NCBI RefSeq assembly: GCF_030209355.1
Contig: NZ_JARVSF010000002.1
Coordinates: forward strand, 248,001 to 312,000
Reading direction: 5' to 3'
Source: Pseudarthrobacter sp. fls2-241-R2A-127
Lineage (GTDB): Bacteria > Actinomycetota > Actinomycetes > Actinomycetales > Micrococcaceae
DNA length: 64,000 nucleotides
Part shown: piece by piece, positions 54,356-63,050 of the stretch
How positions within the stretch are numbered: position 1 is the stretch's first letter
Layout: each line of letters opens with the position of its first letter
Position numbers and translations under genes: made by a program
The notes under the pieces: generated by a model
Seen by the model: only the letters and a program-made list of their open reading frames with translations
Databases searched by the model: none
Told to the model about the DNA's origin: nothing

Positions 54356-55585
54356 GTGAAAATCATCGCTGCGGAAGTCTTCGTTACCAGCCCCACCCGA
54401 AACTTCGTGACCCTCCGGATCACCACGGATGACGGCGTGACGGGCATTGGCGACGCCACCTTGAACGGCCGCGAACTCGCCGTCGCCGCCTACCTGAAGG
54501 AGCACGTGGCGCAGCTGCTCATCGGCAAGGACCCGCACCGGATCGAGGACACCTGGCAGTTCCTGTACCGGAGCGCGTACTGGCGCCGCGGCCCGGTCAC
54601 CATGGCGGCCATCGCCGCCGTCGACATGGCGTTGTGGGATATCAAGGGCAAGGTCGCCGGACTTCCCGTCTACCAGCTGCTCGGCGGGGCCTCCCGGAAC
54701 GGGCTGCGCGCTTATGGCCACGCGTCCGGCTCGGACATCGAGTCCTTGTTCGATTCGGTCCGGGAGCACCTGGAGCTCGGCTACAAGTCGATCCGGATCC
54801 AGACCGCCATCCCGGGGATCAAAGCCGTCTACGGTGTGGCTGCCCAGGCGCAGGCGTCGGGGGAGCGGTATGACTACGAGCCCGCCGGCCGAGGAGCGTT
54901 CCCGCAGGAAGAGGACTGGGACACCCGCGCTTACCTGCGGCACCTGCCCACCGTCTTCGAAGCTGTCCGGAATGAGTTCGGCCCGGAGATCCCGCTGCTG
55001 CATGACGGCCACCACCGGATGACGCCCATCCAGGCCGCGAAGCTGGGCAAGGCGCTGGAACCCTACGACCTGTTCTGGCTGGAGGACTGCACCCCGGCGG
55101 AGAACCAGGAGGGCCTGCGGCTGGTCCGCCAGCACACCACCACGCCGCTGGCGATCGGTGAAATCTTCAACACCGTGTATGACTTCCAGACGCTGATCAA
55201 GGAACAGCTGATCGACTACGTTCGGGCAGCGTCCACCCACTTTGGCGGCATTTCACCGCTGAAGAAGGTCATGGACTTCGCGGCGCAGTACCAGATCAAA
55301 TCCGGCTTCCACGGACCCACGGATATTTCCCCGGTGGGTTTCGCGGCACAGCTCCACGTGGGCCTGGCCATCCACAACTACGGCATCCAGGAGTACATGC
55401 AGCACTCGGACAAGACCAACGAGGTCTTCGAACAGTCCATGACCTTCACGGACGGCTACCTGCACCCCGGCGACAAGCCAGGTATCGGCGTCGAATTCAA
55501 CGAGGAAGCAGCCGCCGCCTACCCCTACCAGCAGGCCTACCTGCCTTACAACCGCCTGGTCGACGGCACCGTCCACGACTGGTAA
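54356..55585 (+). CDS. manD: D-mannonate dehydratase, enolase superfamily (ManD type)
   Basis: 409 residues, GTG start with GAAAGGA before it. Arg147 and Tyr159 ([15 protein letters not shown]) occupy the positions of the catalytic pair of characterised ManD enzymes. Metal ligands fit Asp217 (LLHDGHHR), Glu243 (FWLEDCTP) and Glu269 (LAIGEIFNT), with His319 in FHGPTD. It forms 2-keto-3-deoxygluconate from D-mannonate; some ManD members also use D-gluconate, notable beside a gluconokinase. The stop shares a base with the next ATG. Confidence 0.9.
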   Translation: MKIIAAEVFVTSPTRNFVTLRITTDDGVTGIGDATLNGRELAVAAYLKEHVAQLLIGKDPHRIEDTWQFLYRSAYWRRGPVTMAAIAAVDMALWDIKGKVAGLPVYQLLGGASRNGLRAYGHASGSDIESLFDSVREHLELGYKSIRIQTAIPGIKAVYGVAAQAQASGERYDYEPAGRGAFPQEEDWDTRAYLRHLPTVFEAVRNEFGPEIPLLHDGHHRMTPIQAAKLGKALEPYDLFWLEDCTPAENQEGLRLVRQHTTTPLAIGEIFNTVYDFQTLIKEQLIDYVRAASTHFGGISPLKKVMDFAAQYQIKSGFHGPTDISPVGFAAQLHVGLAIHNYGIQEYMQHSDKTNEVFEQSMTFTDGYLHPGDKPGIGVEFNEEAAAAYPYQQAYLPYNRLVDGTVHDW

Positions 55586-57876
55586 TGAAGCACTCGATGA
55601 ACATGATCCGCATCGTCGTGATGGGCGTCTCCGGCTGCGGCAAGACCACCATCGGCGATCTCGTGGCCCGCGAACTGGGCGTCCCGTTCCTGGACGGCGA
55701 TTCCCTCCACCCTGTGGAGAACGTGGCCAAGATGGCCGCCGGCACGCCCTTGACCGACGAGGACCGCTGGCCCTGGCTGGCCACGGTGGGCAGCAGGCTT
55801 GCGGGAGCAGCCGACGGCGGCCTGGTGCTGGCATGCTCGGCGCTTCGCCGCACGTACCGCGACGCCATCCGTGCCCAGGCACCGGACACCGTGTTCCTGC
55901 ACCTGAACGGCAGCAAGGAAGTCCTGAAGGAGCGCACGGAAGGCCGCAGCGGCCACTTCATGCCTCCCGCGCTGCTGGACTCCCAGCTCGCCACCCTCGA
56001 ACCGCTCCAGGACGACGAGCGTGGCGTGGTGGTGGACATTGCCGCGCCGGTCGCCCAGGTGGTGGCTCAGGCACTCAAGGGGATCGCCGGCGTCGTGCCT
56101 CCTGCCCGGACGGCCGGGGGCAGCCGGCAGCGGCCGTTCGACGTCGACCTCGGCGCCGCGCCGTTCAACCTCGACGCCGGCGCCATCGCCTGGGTGGAGG
56201 GCACCCTTGGCGGGATGACGCTTGAGGAAAAGATCGGGCAGCTGTTCATCAACCACAACAACGACTACTCGCCCGGGTACCTCGACGGCGTGCTGGACAC
56301 CTTCCACGTGGGCGGCATGCGGTACCGCCCCGGGCCGTCCGCCGCCGTGCAGGAACACATCCGGTACGCACAGTCCAGGTCGCGGATCCCGCTGCTGGTT
56401 GCTTCCAACCCGGAAATGGGCGGGGCCGGCAGCTGTGACGACGGCACATTCGTCTCCACGCACCTGCAGGCCGGCTCCCACCCGGACAAGGAAATTGCCC
56501 GGCAAATGGGGCAGGTGGCCGGGGTGGAGACGGCGGCGCTGGGCTGCAACTGGGCCTTCGCACCGATTGTGGACATCCACTACAACTGGCGGAACACGGT
56601 GATCTCGACGCGCTCGTTCGGCAACACCCCGGAGATCGTGGTGGAACGGGCCAAGGAGTACTTCGACGGCATCAGCGAATCACCCACGGCCTGCGCCATA
56701 AAGCACTTCCCGGGCGATGGCATCGATGAGCGCGACCAGCACGTGGTCACCTCCTACAACACCCTTCCCTATGAGGAATGGGACCGTACGTACGGGCATG
56801 TGTACCGGGAAATGATCGCTTACGGCGTGCAGTCGATCATGGTGGGCCACATTGGAGCGCCGGAGGTTTCGCGGCATTTCCGCCCTGAGCTGGCCGACGC
56901 GGAGGTCCTGCCGGCCACGCTCTCGCCTGAACTGCTGCAGGACCTGCTGCGCGGGGAACTCGGCTTCAACGGGCTGGTCCTCACGGATGCTTCGCAGATG
57001 GTGGGCCTCACGCAGGCCATGAAGCGCAGGGACCTGGTGCCGGCCACGATCGCCGCCGGCTGCGACATGTTCCTGTTCTTCCGGAACCCGGCCGAGGACT
57101 TCCAGTACATGCTGGACGGGTACAAATCCGGCATCATTACCGAGCAGCGGCTGCACGATGCGCTGCGCCGCATCCTCGGCCTGAAGGCGTCACTGGGGCT
57201 GCACCTCAAGCCTCTTGACCAACTCGTGCCGCCACCGGAAGCCCTTGCCGTTATTGGCAGTGCCGAACATCGCGCCGTAGCGGCGCAGATCGCGGACAAG
57301 ACCGTGACGCTCGTCAAGGACACAGCGGGAAACTTGCCCATCACCCCCGAAACCCACCCGCGGATCCGGCTTTACGGCATCTCCGGCGGCGCCGACTTCA
57401 CCCGGGCTGATCCGCTGGCCTACCTCGGCGTCGTCAAGGAGGAACTGGAAGCCGCGGGGTTCGAAGTCAGCCTGTTCCGGACTGCCGCGCAGCGCGAAGC
57501 CGCCGGGGAGGCGGGCGTGAACTTCATGTCCGTCATCTCCGAAGAGGCCACCGGGGACTACGCCGATAGGTACGACGCCGCCTTTGTGTTCGCCAATGTG
57601 AAAGGTTTCGCGCAGGAGGCCGCCATCCGCATCAAGTGGTCCTCGCCCATGGCAGCAGAAATCCCCTGGTACGTCACCGAGGTGCCCGCCGTGTTCGTGT
57701 CGCTGAACCAGCCCAACCACCTGATCGACGTGCCAATGGTCAAGACCGCCATCCACGCGCACGCCGGAACCCGGGAAGCGATCCGGGCAGTGGTGGAAAA
57801 GATCCAGGGGAAGTCCGGTTTCCAGGGCACGTTCAACGAGAACGTGTTCTGCGGATCCTTCGACACGCGGCTGTAG
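55585..57876 (+). CDS. Gluconokinase-GH3 fusion protein
   Basis: One open frame of 763 residues without an internal stop. Residues 1-168 are a complete gluconokinase: P-loop GVSGCGKT (14-21), FLDGDSLHPVENVAKMAAGT, EDRWPWL, and LACSALRRTYRD, converting gluconate to 6-phosphogluconate. A linker (about 169-190) leads to a full GH3 enzyme (191-763) with KHFPGDG (373-379) and the catalytic Asp468 in LVLTDASQM, followed by a GH3 C-terminal domain. Related actinobacterial proteins are, to my knowledge, separate. An in-frame GTG at 56095 (codon 171) with AAGGGG 12 nt before it could let the GH3 part start alone. No signal peptide, so the glycosidase would be cytosolic. Confidence 0.82.
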   Translation: MKHSMNMIRIVVMGVSGCGKTTIGDLVARELGVPFLDGDSLHPVENVAKMAAGTPLTDEDRWPWLATVGSRLAGAADGGLVLACSALRRTYRDAIRAQAPDTVFLHLNGSKEVLKERTEGRSGHFMPPALLDSQLATLEPLQDDERGVVVDIAAPVAQVVAQALKGIAGVVPPARTAGGSRQRPFDVDLGAAPFNLDAGAIAWVEGTLGGMTLEEKIGQLFINHNNDYSPGYLDGVLDTFHVGGMRYRPGPSAAVQEHIRYAQSRSRIPLLVASNPEMGGAGSCDDGTFVSTHLQAGSHPDKEIARQMGQVAGVETAALGCNWAFAPIVDIHYNWRNTVISTRSFGNTPEIVVERAKEYFDGISESPTACAIKHFPGDGIDERDQHVVTSYNTLPYEEWDRTYGHVYREMIAYGVQSIMVGHIGAPEVSRHFRPELADAEVLPATLSPELLQDLLRGELGFNGLVLTDASQMVGLTQAMKRRDLVPATIAAGCDMFLFFRNPAEDFQYMLDGYKSGIITEQRLHDALRRILGLKASLGLHLKPLDQLVPPPEALAVIGSAEHRAVAAQIADKTVTLVKDTAGNLPITPETHPRIRLYGISGGADFTRADPLAYLGVVKEELEAAGFEVSLFRTAAQREAAGEAGVNFMSVISEEATGDYADRYDAAFVFANVKGFAQEAAIRIKWSSPMAAEIPWYVTEVPAVFVSLNQPNHLIDVPMVKTAIHAHAGTREAIRAVVEKIQGKSGFQGTFNENVFCGSFDTRL

Positions 57877-57975
57877 GGGCTTTGGACCTTGGAGGCCTTT
57901 CAATAGCGCGGACCGTGCCCATTCGCAGTGGCTGGACCTGAAGGGGGACGACGGGCAACGCCGGGCCGCTGTGCG

Positions 57976-58335
57976 CTACTTCGCGGCCCGGCTGCCCTGG
58001 CCGGACAACCAATCAAGGGCGTCGCCTTCGTTGGTGAAATACGCGGTGGGAGTCAATGACCGCTGTGAAAATGCCGCCACGACCTTGCCCATGGGTCCCT
58101 CTCCGATGAGGGCCACAGCAGAGAACCCGCGGTAGGCATTCATGCCCGCCCTGGCCTCGGGCGTCAACCCGGACACACCGTTCAGGTCAACTAGGAGAGG
58201 CAGGGTCCACCCGCCGCTGAAGCCTTCCAGGACCCGGGCAGCCCGTACGGCAATCTCATACGTAATGTGGACGTCCGGGGCCCAGCGCAGCCGCAGGATG
58301 CCGTGCTCGCACGAAGCGGCAAAAAACTCGCTCAT
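57976..58335 (-). CDS. STAS/SpoIIAA-like small protein (paralogue 1)
   Basis: 119 residues from the ATG at 58333-58335. The order strand (GILRLRWAPDVHITYEIAVR), helix (AARVLEGFS), strand (LPLLVDLNGVSGLTPEARAG), helix and strand (FSAVALIGEGPMGKVVAAFS) fits an SpoIIAA/STAS-type fold. The closing YFTNEGDALDWL matches the paralogue at 61138, for example in RIALLGTSP...FTSAHDATTWL. The role is unknown, possibly regulatory. Confidence 0.7.
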   Translation of the reverse strand: MSEFFAASCEHGILRLRWAPDVHITYEIAVRAARVLEGFSGGWTLPLLVDLNGVSGLTPEARAGMNAYRGFSAVALIGEGPMGKVVAAFSQRSLTPTAYFTNEGDALDWLSGQGSRAAK

Positions 58336-58607
58336 CCGTTTCCCCGTTCCGCTTGTTTCAGAGTTCCGTGTGGCTGATAGAAGCCCCATTCTGCCTGAAG
58401 GGGGCACAACACTCACCCCGCGAACGGTTTGATGTCGGCGAGGCACTGCCCGGCGCGCCGCTCCGGGCGTATCGAGTGCCTCACGCAGGCACCGGGGACC
58501 GTTCATCGCACCTTCCCGGGCGGCTCTGGTGGCCCTGTCCCGGGAAGCGGAGGCGCCGCCGCCCCCCGACCTAGACTGGGCTGAACAACCCAAGTAAAGG
58601 AGGGCCT

Positions 58608-59642
58608 GTGCGTTCCCTTGTCATGCACCAGATCGCCGGACCACTGACCGTTCAGGAAGTAGACCAGCCGGAGGCGCCGGTGGGAGGTGTGGTGATCTCC
58701 GTCGTCGCCACTGGCTTGTGCCGCAGCGACTGGCACGCGTGGGCCGGCCATGACGACATCGCCCTCCCGCACGTCCCCGGCCACGAGTTCGCCGGTGTCG
58801 TCGTTGAGGTTGGCCCGGGAGTAACCGGCTGGGCTGTCGGTGACCGCGTGACGGCGCCCTTCGTTGAAGGCTGCGGGAATTGCGAGTGGTGCCTCGGCGG
58901 CAATGCGCAGGTTTGCCCCGAACAGCAGCAGCCGGGCTTCACGCACTGGGGGTCGTTCGCGGAGCGCGTGGTGATCCACGCGGCGGACACCAATCTCGTG
59001 GCGATTCCCGAGGGCGTCAGCTTCGAAGCGGCGGCCAGCCTGGGCTGCCGATTCGCCACCGCCTACCGGGCACTGACAAGCCGGGCGCGCCTGGCCGCCG
59101 GTGAATGGGTCACCATTGTTGGGGTGGGCGGCGTGGGGCTCAGCGCCGTCATGATCGCCAAGGCACTGGGCGCCAATGTCATTGCCGTGGACCGTAACGC
59201 GGGTGCCCTTGATGCGGCGGCCTCCCTTGGAGCTGACCACGTATTGGTCGCCGATGGGTCGGACATTCCGGCGAAGATACAGGACCTGACGGGCGGAAGC
59301 CACGTATCCATCGACGCCGTGGGCAGCGAGCAGACCTGCGCGGACGCGATCCTCAGCCTCCGGCGACGTGGCCGGCACGTCCAGATTGGGCTCCTGCCAC
59401 CCGTCGAGGGCCACCCCCGCGTTCAGATGGCCCGGGTCATCGCGTGGGAGTTGGATGTTTACGGAAGCCACGGGATGGCCGCGGCGGACTACCCCGGCAT
59501 GCTTGCACTGATCGAGTCCGGCGCGCTCCAGCCGCAGAAACTCATCGAACGCGTCATCGGACTGGAAGATGCCGCAGAGCTGCTGCCCCGGCTCGACACG
59601 GCAAACGTCGCAGGCATGACCATGATCCACCCCGACCGCTAA
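58608..59642 (+). CDS. Zinc-dependent alcohol dehydrogenase
   Basis: 344 residues, GTG start after a strong AAAGGAGGG. Catalytic zinc ligands Cys38 (GLCRSDWHAW), His59-Glu60 (PGHEFAG); structural zinc Cys89, Cys92, Cys95, Cys103 in GCGNCEWCLGGNAQVC. The cofactor loop is IVGVGGVGLSAVMIAK. The family oxidises alcohols or reduces aldehydes with NAD. It stands alone with a TAGACT promoter-like box about 45 bp upstream. Confidence 0.9.
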   Translation: MRSLVMHQIAGPLTVQEVDQPEAPVGGVVISVVATGLCRSDWHAWAGHDDIALPHVPGHEFAGVVVEVGPGVTGWAVGDRVTAPFVEGCGNCEWCLGGNAQVCPEQQQPGFTHWGSFAERVVIHAADTNLVAIPEGVSFEAAASLGCRFATAYRALTSRARLAAGEWVTIVGVGGVGLSAVMIAKALGANVIAVDRNAGALDAAASLGADHVLVADGSDIPAKIQDLTGGSHVSIDAVGSEQTCADAILSLRRRGRHVQIGLLPPVEGHPRVQMARVIAWELDVYGSHGMAAADYPGMLALIESGALQPQKLIERVIGLEDAAELLPRLDTANVAGMTMIHPDR

Positions 59643-59682
59643 CGCATCCATACCGGCGGCGCTTTCCTTGCCGCGGACTGCG

Positions 59683-59723
59683 AAAGGCCCTGGCTCCCTT
59701 ATTTCAAGGGAGCCAGGGCCTTT
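59683..59723. terminator. 18-bp hairpin next to a tRNA-end relic
   Basis: AAAGGCCCTGGCTCCCTT (59683-59700) and AAGGGAGCCAGGGCCTTT (59706-59723) are exact complements around a 5-nt loop, followed by CTTCG. It can end the alcohol dehydrogenase transcript. Its sequence and position relative to the tRNA-like end (59729-59755) mirror the hairpin at 63926-63967 next to the true tRNA. Confidence 0.8.
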
Positions 59724-59728
59724 CTTCG

Positions 59729-59755
59729 TGGCTGTGACGCTGGGATTGAGCCCAG
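59729..59755 (-). pseudogene. Relic of a tRNA 3' end (T arm + acceptor + CCA)
   Basis: On the minus strand CTGGG-CTCAAT-CCCAG (T arm with a 6-nt loop) leads to CGTCACAGCCA, that is acceptor, discriminator G and CCA. It matches the tRNA at 63973 apart from a few changes, several of them compensating pairs in the T stem. Nothing upstream on that strand supplies D or anticodon arms, so only the 3' end exists. It may be an old attachment site or the stub of a lost tRNA copy. Confidence 0.6.
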
Positions 59756-59900
59756 ACAAGGAGGGTTGAGTCTCTTTGAGCGCGCCCTGGAGCTGAAGAT
59801 GTGTTGATCCGGGGGTGGTTCTACGCGGAGTGCACAGCCCGGCGTGGCGAGCATCCTATCCACCCCGAAACCCCGGGCAAAACGGGTGCATACTGGTGCT

Positions 59901-60128
59901 GTGAGCACGGCAAGTCTCAACGCGTTGCTGCCTTGGCTGGCCCTTATCCCGTGCGTGGCCATCTGGGCATACAGCCTCGTCGATTTCAGCCAGACAGACG
60001 AGCGTGACATGCGGACTTTCAACAGGGACACCTGGCTGGTCCTCCTTGTCCTCGGAAGCGTGGTCGGCGGCCTGGCCTGGCTTATAGCCGGGCGTCCCCA
60101 ACCACCAGGCCTCCGGCGTCACGGCTAA
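59901..60128 (+). CDS. PLDc_N-like small membrane protein
   Basis: 75 residues from a GTG. Two membrane helices (NALLPWLALIPCVAIWAYSL and WLVLLVLGSVVGGLAWLIAG) flank DFSQTDERDMRTFNRDTW, the pattern of phospholipase-D-nuclease N-terminal (PLDc_N) proteins. The real start could be an upstream ATG at 59844, but the family begins near the chosen GTG. Weak leader; possibly leaderless. Function unknown. Confidence 0.65.
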   Translation: MSTASLNALLPWLALIPCVAIWAYSLVDFSQTDERDMRTFNRDTWLVLLVLGSVVGGLAWLIAGRPQPPGLRRHG

Positions 60129-60193
60129 GCGTCCCTGTCTGGTCCATCTGGTGCACTTCTCTTCCAACACGCCCAGCTCTCGACACTCCATGG

Positions 60194-61090
60194 CTAACCG
60201 CCGAGGTCGAAATCCAGGTCCAGATCCTCGGGGGAGTGCAGTTCCCGCCAGGTAGAGGCCACCCGGGCGCTCGGCAGTGCTGCTGCGATCGGCATCCGGT
60301 CCACGGCCACGAGTTGCTCCAGGTCCAGCCCGGTCAAGGCTGCGATGTCCCTGATGGGGACCTGGAACGTACGGAACTGTCCCGGCGGGACGGGCTCTTG
60401 GGTGACGCCCGGCTTCGGGACGTCCGGAAGATCAGCCAGGACCGCAGTCTGGTCCACTACGTAGCCGGTGGCGGCCAGTTGGCCCTGGTATAGAAAGACA
60501 GCGACCTTGAAGAACTTCAGCGGGATGTCCACGCCGCGGTAGATCGGATCGTTGGGTTCAAAGATGGGTCCGGTGAACACCGTGATTTTGCGGCTGTTGT
60601 CGGCGGCGTTCTCCTGCAGGTAGGACTCCAGCCCCAGCCAGAGCTCGGCACCCTGGTTGAACTTAGCAGCCTGTGGGGCCGCGTTCGTGTAGTGGAACGT
60701 GTCCTCGTTCGCCTGGGCTGCCTCAGCCTTGGTGTCCCCCCAGACAGCCGAAGCGCGCCTGACCAGGTGTCCGCGGTCGATGTCGTTGCGGGCGTAGACC
60801 TGTTCCCCGGTCTGCTGGTCGGCAGGGATGCGGGGGTCCAGCCGCCACGGGATGCCTTCCCGGGCCAGGTCGATCAGTTTCGTCCCGTCCATAGCCAGGG
60901 CCGTCACAGCGGCAAGCCGCTTGTCCGCACGCATCAGCACGGAGAAGTGCGTGTAGGGCAGCAGCACCGTCTTCACGCCAGCCAGCGGGGCAACAGCAAC
61001 GGCAGGCCCCAGGAAAGCAGGATCATATCCAGCGCGGCCGGCGAGGTCACTGGCGGCGAGGGTTACCGCCGCTGTTGTTGGTTCATCCAT
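60194..61090 (-). CDS. DNA/RNA non-specific endonuclease, no signal peptide
   Basis: 298 residues. The catalytic DRGH is at residues 105-108 (ARNDIDRGHLVRRASAVWGD), followed by NEDTFHYTNAAPQAAKFNQG with the Mg-coordinating Asn, as in Serratia-type nucleases. Unlike secreted members it has no signal peptide, and residues 1-60 carry an unassigned region. A cytosolic non-specific nuclease needs control, so a toxin, defence or recycling role is possible. No immunity gene is obvious beside it. Confidence 0.85.
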   Translation of the reverse strand: MDEPTTAAVTLAASDLAGRAGYDPAFLGPAVAVAPLAGVKTVLLPYTHFSVLMRADKRLAAVTALAMDGTKLIDLAREGIPWRLDPRIPADQQTGEQVYARNDIDRGHLVRRASAVWGDTKAEAAQANEDTFHYTNAAPQAAKFNQGAELWLGLESYLQENAADNSRKITVFTGPIFEPNDPIYRGVDIPLKFFKVAVFLYQGQLAATGYVVDQTAVLADLPDVPKPGVTQEPVPPGQFRTFQVPIRDIAALTGLDLEQLVAVDRMPIAAALPSARVASTWRELHSPEDLDLDFDLGG

Positions 61091-61137
61091 GACGGGACCC
61101 TACCAGCGGCATATGACAGTGAGATGAATGATTCGGG

Positions 61138-61524
61138 TCAGGAATCGACAGTAGTGTCCGGCAGCAGCAGCCACGTCGTGGCATCGTGAGCAGAGGTGAA
61201 GAACCGCTTCGGGCACGGCTGCTTTTGTGCGCCAATTACCCAGTTGGCGAGAATGCGGTCGACCGGGCTCGTGCCAAGAAGCGCGATACGGGTGGCACAG
61301 CGCTGATTGAACACTGCCTGGGCCTCACGGCTTAGTGAGGCTGTCAGGGTCATATAGATCAGCAACGGGTATTCGTTGCCGGGTGCGAGATCAAGTACGG
61401 CAGCCATGGCCGCGCGCGCGTCGGCAGCCTCGATGCGCGTATGGGGATTCCAGACAAGGTGGATGATGCCGTCCTCGCGCAGCACCACGGTGTATTTGCC
61501 GGACTCGACTTTGGTGCACTCCAT
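61138..61524 (-). CDS. STAS/SpoIIAA-like small protein (paralogue 2)
   Basis: 128 residues from the ATG at 61522-61524 (GGGAG 8 nt upstream; a GTG four codons earlier is possible). YTVVLREDGIIHLVWNPHTR, then YPLLIYMTLTASLSREAQAV and RIALLGTSPVDRILANWVIG follow the same strand-helix order as the 57976 protein, with FTSAHDATTWL matching FTNEGDALDWL. The two are diverged paralogues of unknown function. Confidence 0.7.
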   Translation of the reverse strand: MECTKVESGKYTVVLREDGIIHLVWNPHTRIEAADARAAMAAVLDLAPGNEYPLLIYMTLTASLSREAQAVFNQRCATRIALLGTSPVDRILANWVIGAQKQPCPKRFFTSAHDATTWLLLPDTTVDS

Positions 61525-61680
61525 GCCGTCTCCCACCTGGTCACCCGCCGGTTCCAGCGGAAACCGACCCGAGCATATTACGGGACACTCTTACCCAGAA
61601 CTGGAGTGTTTCCGCAGGTGAGCGGCATAATTCGATCTGGCTTTGGATCCGGAAGCTGGGAGTCAGCACTTCCGGCGCCG

Positions 61681-61854
61681 CTATTCCAGAACGTCCACCA
61701 CGTCGTCGAAGACCAGATAGCCGCCGTGGGCCGGCGGGAAGCCGAAACTCATCCAGTACTTTCGCAGCGCCGCCTTGGTCACATCGTGCTCAGCGGTTCC
61801 TTCCGCGGAGGCATCGTCGGTCAGTACGGGATCCGCTGCCAAGATGCTCATCAT
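61681..61854 (-). CDS. Candidate 57-residue protein
   Basis: Starts ATGATG at 61849-61854: MMSILAADPVLTDDASAEGT, ending KAALRKYWMSFGFPPAHGGY...DVVDVLE. Third positions are strongly G/C, and the tail has an ordered, conserved-looking composition. The frame stays open upstream for about 14 codons without a start codon. No strong ribosome site is visible. It lies in an otherwise gene-free gap (61525-61929). Confidence 0.5.
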   Translation of the reverse strand: MMSILAADPVLTDDASAEGTAEHDVTKAALRKYWMSFGFPPAHGGYLVFDDVVDVLE

Positions 61855-61929
61855 TTGGACAGCTGCACCATAACCGGTTCCTGAACGGGCACTCTAAGCC
61901 GTGGCTGGGCCCCTCAGTAAGCTCAAGGC

Positions 61930-62385
61930 ATGCAGATGCGAGAGGCGACCTTTGCCGACCTGCCGTATATTGGCGCGATCTGTGATGCCAGCGGCCGAGC
62001 ACGCTGGACGCGGGAAATGATTACTCCAACAAGCGGTCGGGTCGTGTTGGTGGCGATTGTGCAAGATGAGGTCGTCGGCGCAGCCAAGACACACTTCCAT
62101 GGTGAACCGGAGGGCAGAGCGCCTGCGGGTCACTATCTGGGAGGTGTGATCATCGATCCGAATTTCCGCCGGCGGGGTATTGGTTCTGCTCTTACCCGCG
62201 TGCGGATGGAGTGGATCTGGGCCCGATCTTCAACCGCTTACTACTTCGCAAACGAACACAACACGGCGTCTATCATAATGCACGAGACGCTGGGTTTTCA
62301 GTCCATCGGACGCTTCGCCCAGATCCGGGGAGTAACGGCTGACAACGGGCGATCCGAATTGGTCCTTTTTCAGGCACGCCAGTAG
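61930..62385 (+). CDS. GNAT-family N-acetyltransferase
   Basis: 151 residues. Acetyl-CoA motif FRRRGIGSALTRVRMEWIWA; the first strand-helix is REATFADLPYIGAICDASGR. YFANEHNTASIIMHETLGFQ is the conserved late segment. Substrate unknown. The region is somewhat more AT-rich than the bulk of the window. Confidence 0.85.
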   Translation: MQMREATFADLPYIGAICDASGRARWTREMITPTSGRVVLVAIVQDEVVGAAKTHFHGEPEGRAPAGHYLGGVIIDPNFRRRGIGSALTRVRMEWIWARSSTAYYFANEHNTASIIMHETLGFQSIGRFAQIRGVTADNGRSELVLFQARQ

Positions 62386-62458
62386 GGGAGTCTCCAACGT
62401 GACGTGATACGGCATCTGTTTTGCAACTCCTGGGGTCAGAAATTACCGTCCCGTCCTG

Positions 62459-62977
62459 TTAGCCATCGGGCAACAAGAACGCGAGCCTCTGGTCTGGCGT
62501 CCACACATACGCATCGTCACACCGATAGCCCCTCAGCCAGGCCCGCCCATCCACAACACGGAGGTAGAAGCCCTTCGGATACTCCACGTCATCGCTCACC
62601 GGCTTGGAAGCGACGTGGATTGCTCCGGCGGGGGCGCGGCCTGCGGACAAGATGGAGTCCGGCGCATTCGTCTGGCCCATCGTCGCGAGTCGGAGGTAGG
62701 GCCCTGTCACTATGGGACAAAGTCCGAGGCCTTGGTTGATTGCAGCCGTGAAGATCCGCGACTGAACCGCGCCATGCTTGAAGCCAAGGTCCTCTACCGT
62801 TCGTTCTACGATTCGAAGGCTCTGATCTTTTGGGGCGTCGAACTCGGCGTGAGCGAGCAGCGTCTCGGCGTGAACATTGAGCAAAACGCCTTCACTGTGG
62901 AGCGACTGCACGACTTCACTTCGTGACAGACCGCCCACTCGAATCACGAAACCCTCAACTTCCGGTGCACTGATCAT
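62459..62977 (-). CDS. Conserved protein of unknown function
   Basis: 172 residues from the ATG at 62975-62977, which has TGGAG nine bases upstream. VEGFVIRVGGLSRSEVVQSL opens a domain with the features GLCPIVTGPYLRLATMGQTN and YPKGFYLRVVDGRAWLRGYR, ending DDAYVWTPDQRLAFLLPDG. I have the impression of a widespread orphan family but cannot name it. An ATG at 62995 is an alternative start. Confidence 0.65.
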   Translation of the reverse strand: MISAPEVEGFVIRVGGLSRSEVVQSLHSEGVLLNVHAETLLAHAEFDAPKDQSLRIVERTVEDLGFKHGAVQSRIFTAAINQGLGLCPIVTGPYLRLATMGQTNAPDSILSAGRAPAGAIHVASKPVSDDVEYPKGFYLRVVDGRAWLRGYRCDDAYVWTPDQRLAFLLPDG

Positions 62978-63050
62978 GGACCGATTCTCCATCATCGTCA
63001 GCCGGACGATCCCTCCCGGCGATGATTCAGGATGTTCGTTCGAGGGTGCA

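Noticed and set aside
59720..59760. Functional tRNA gene
   Set aside because: Only the T arm and acceptor end exist, with a 6-nt T loop; no anticodon or D arm lies upstream.
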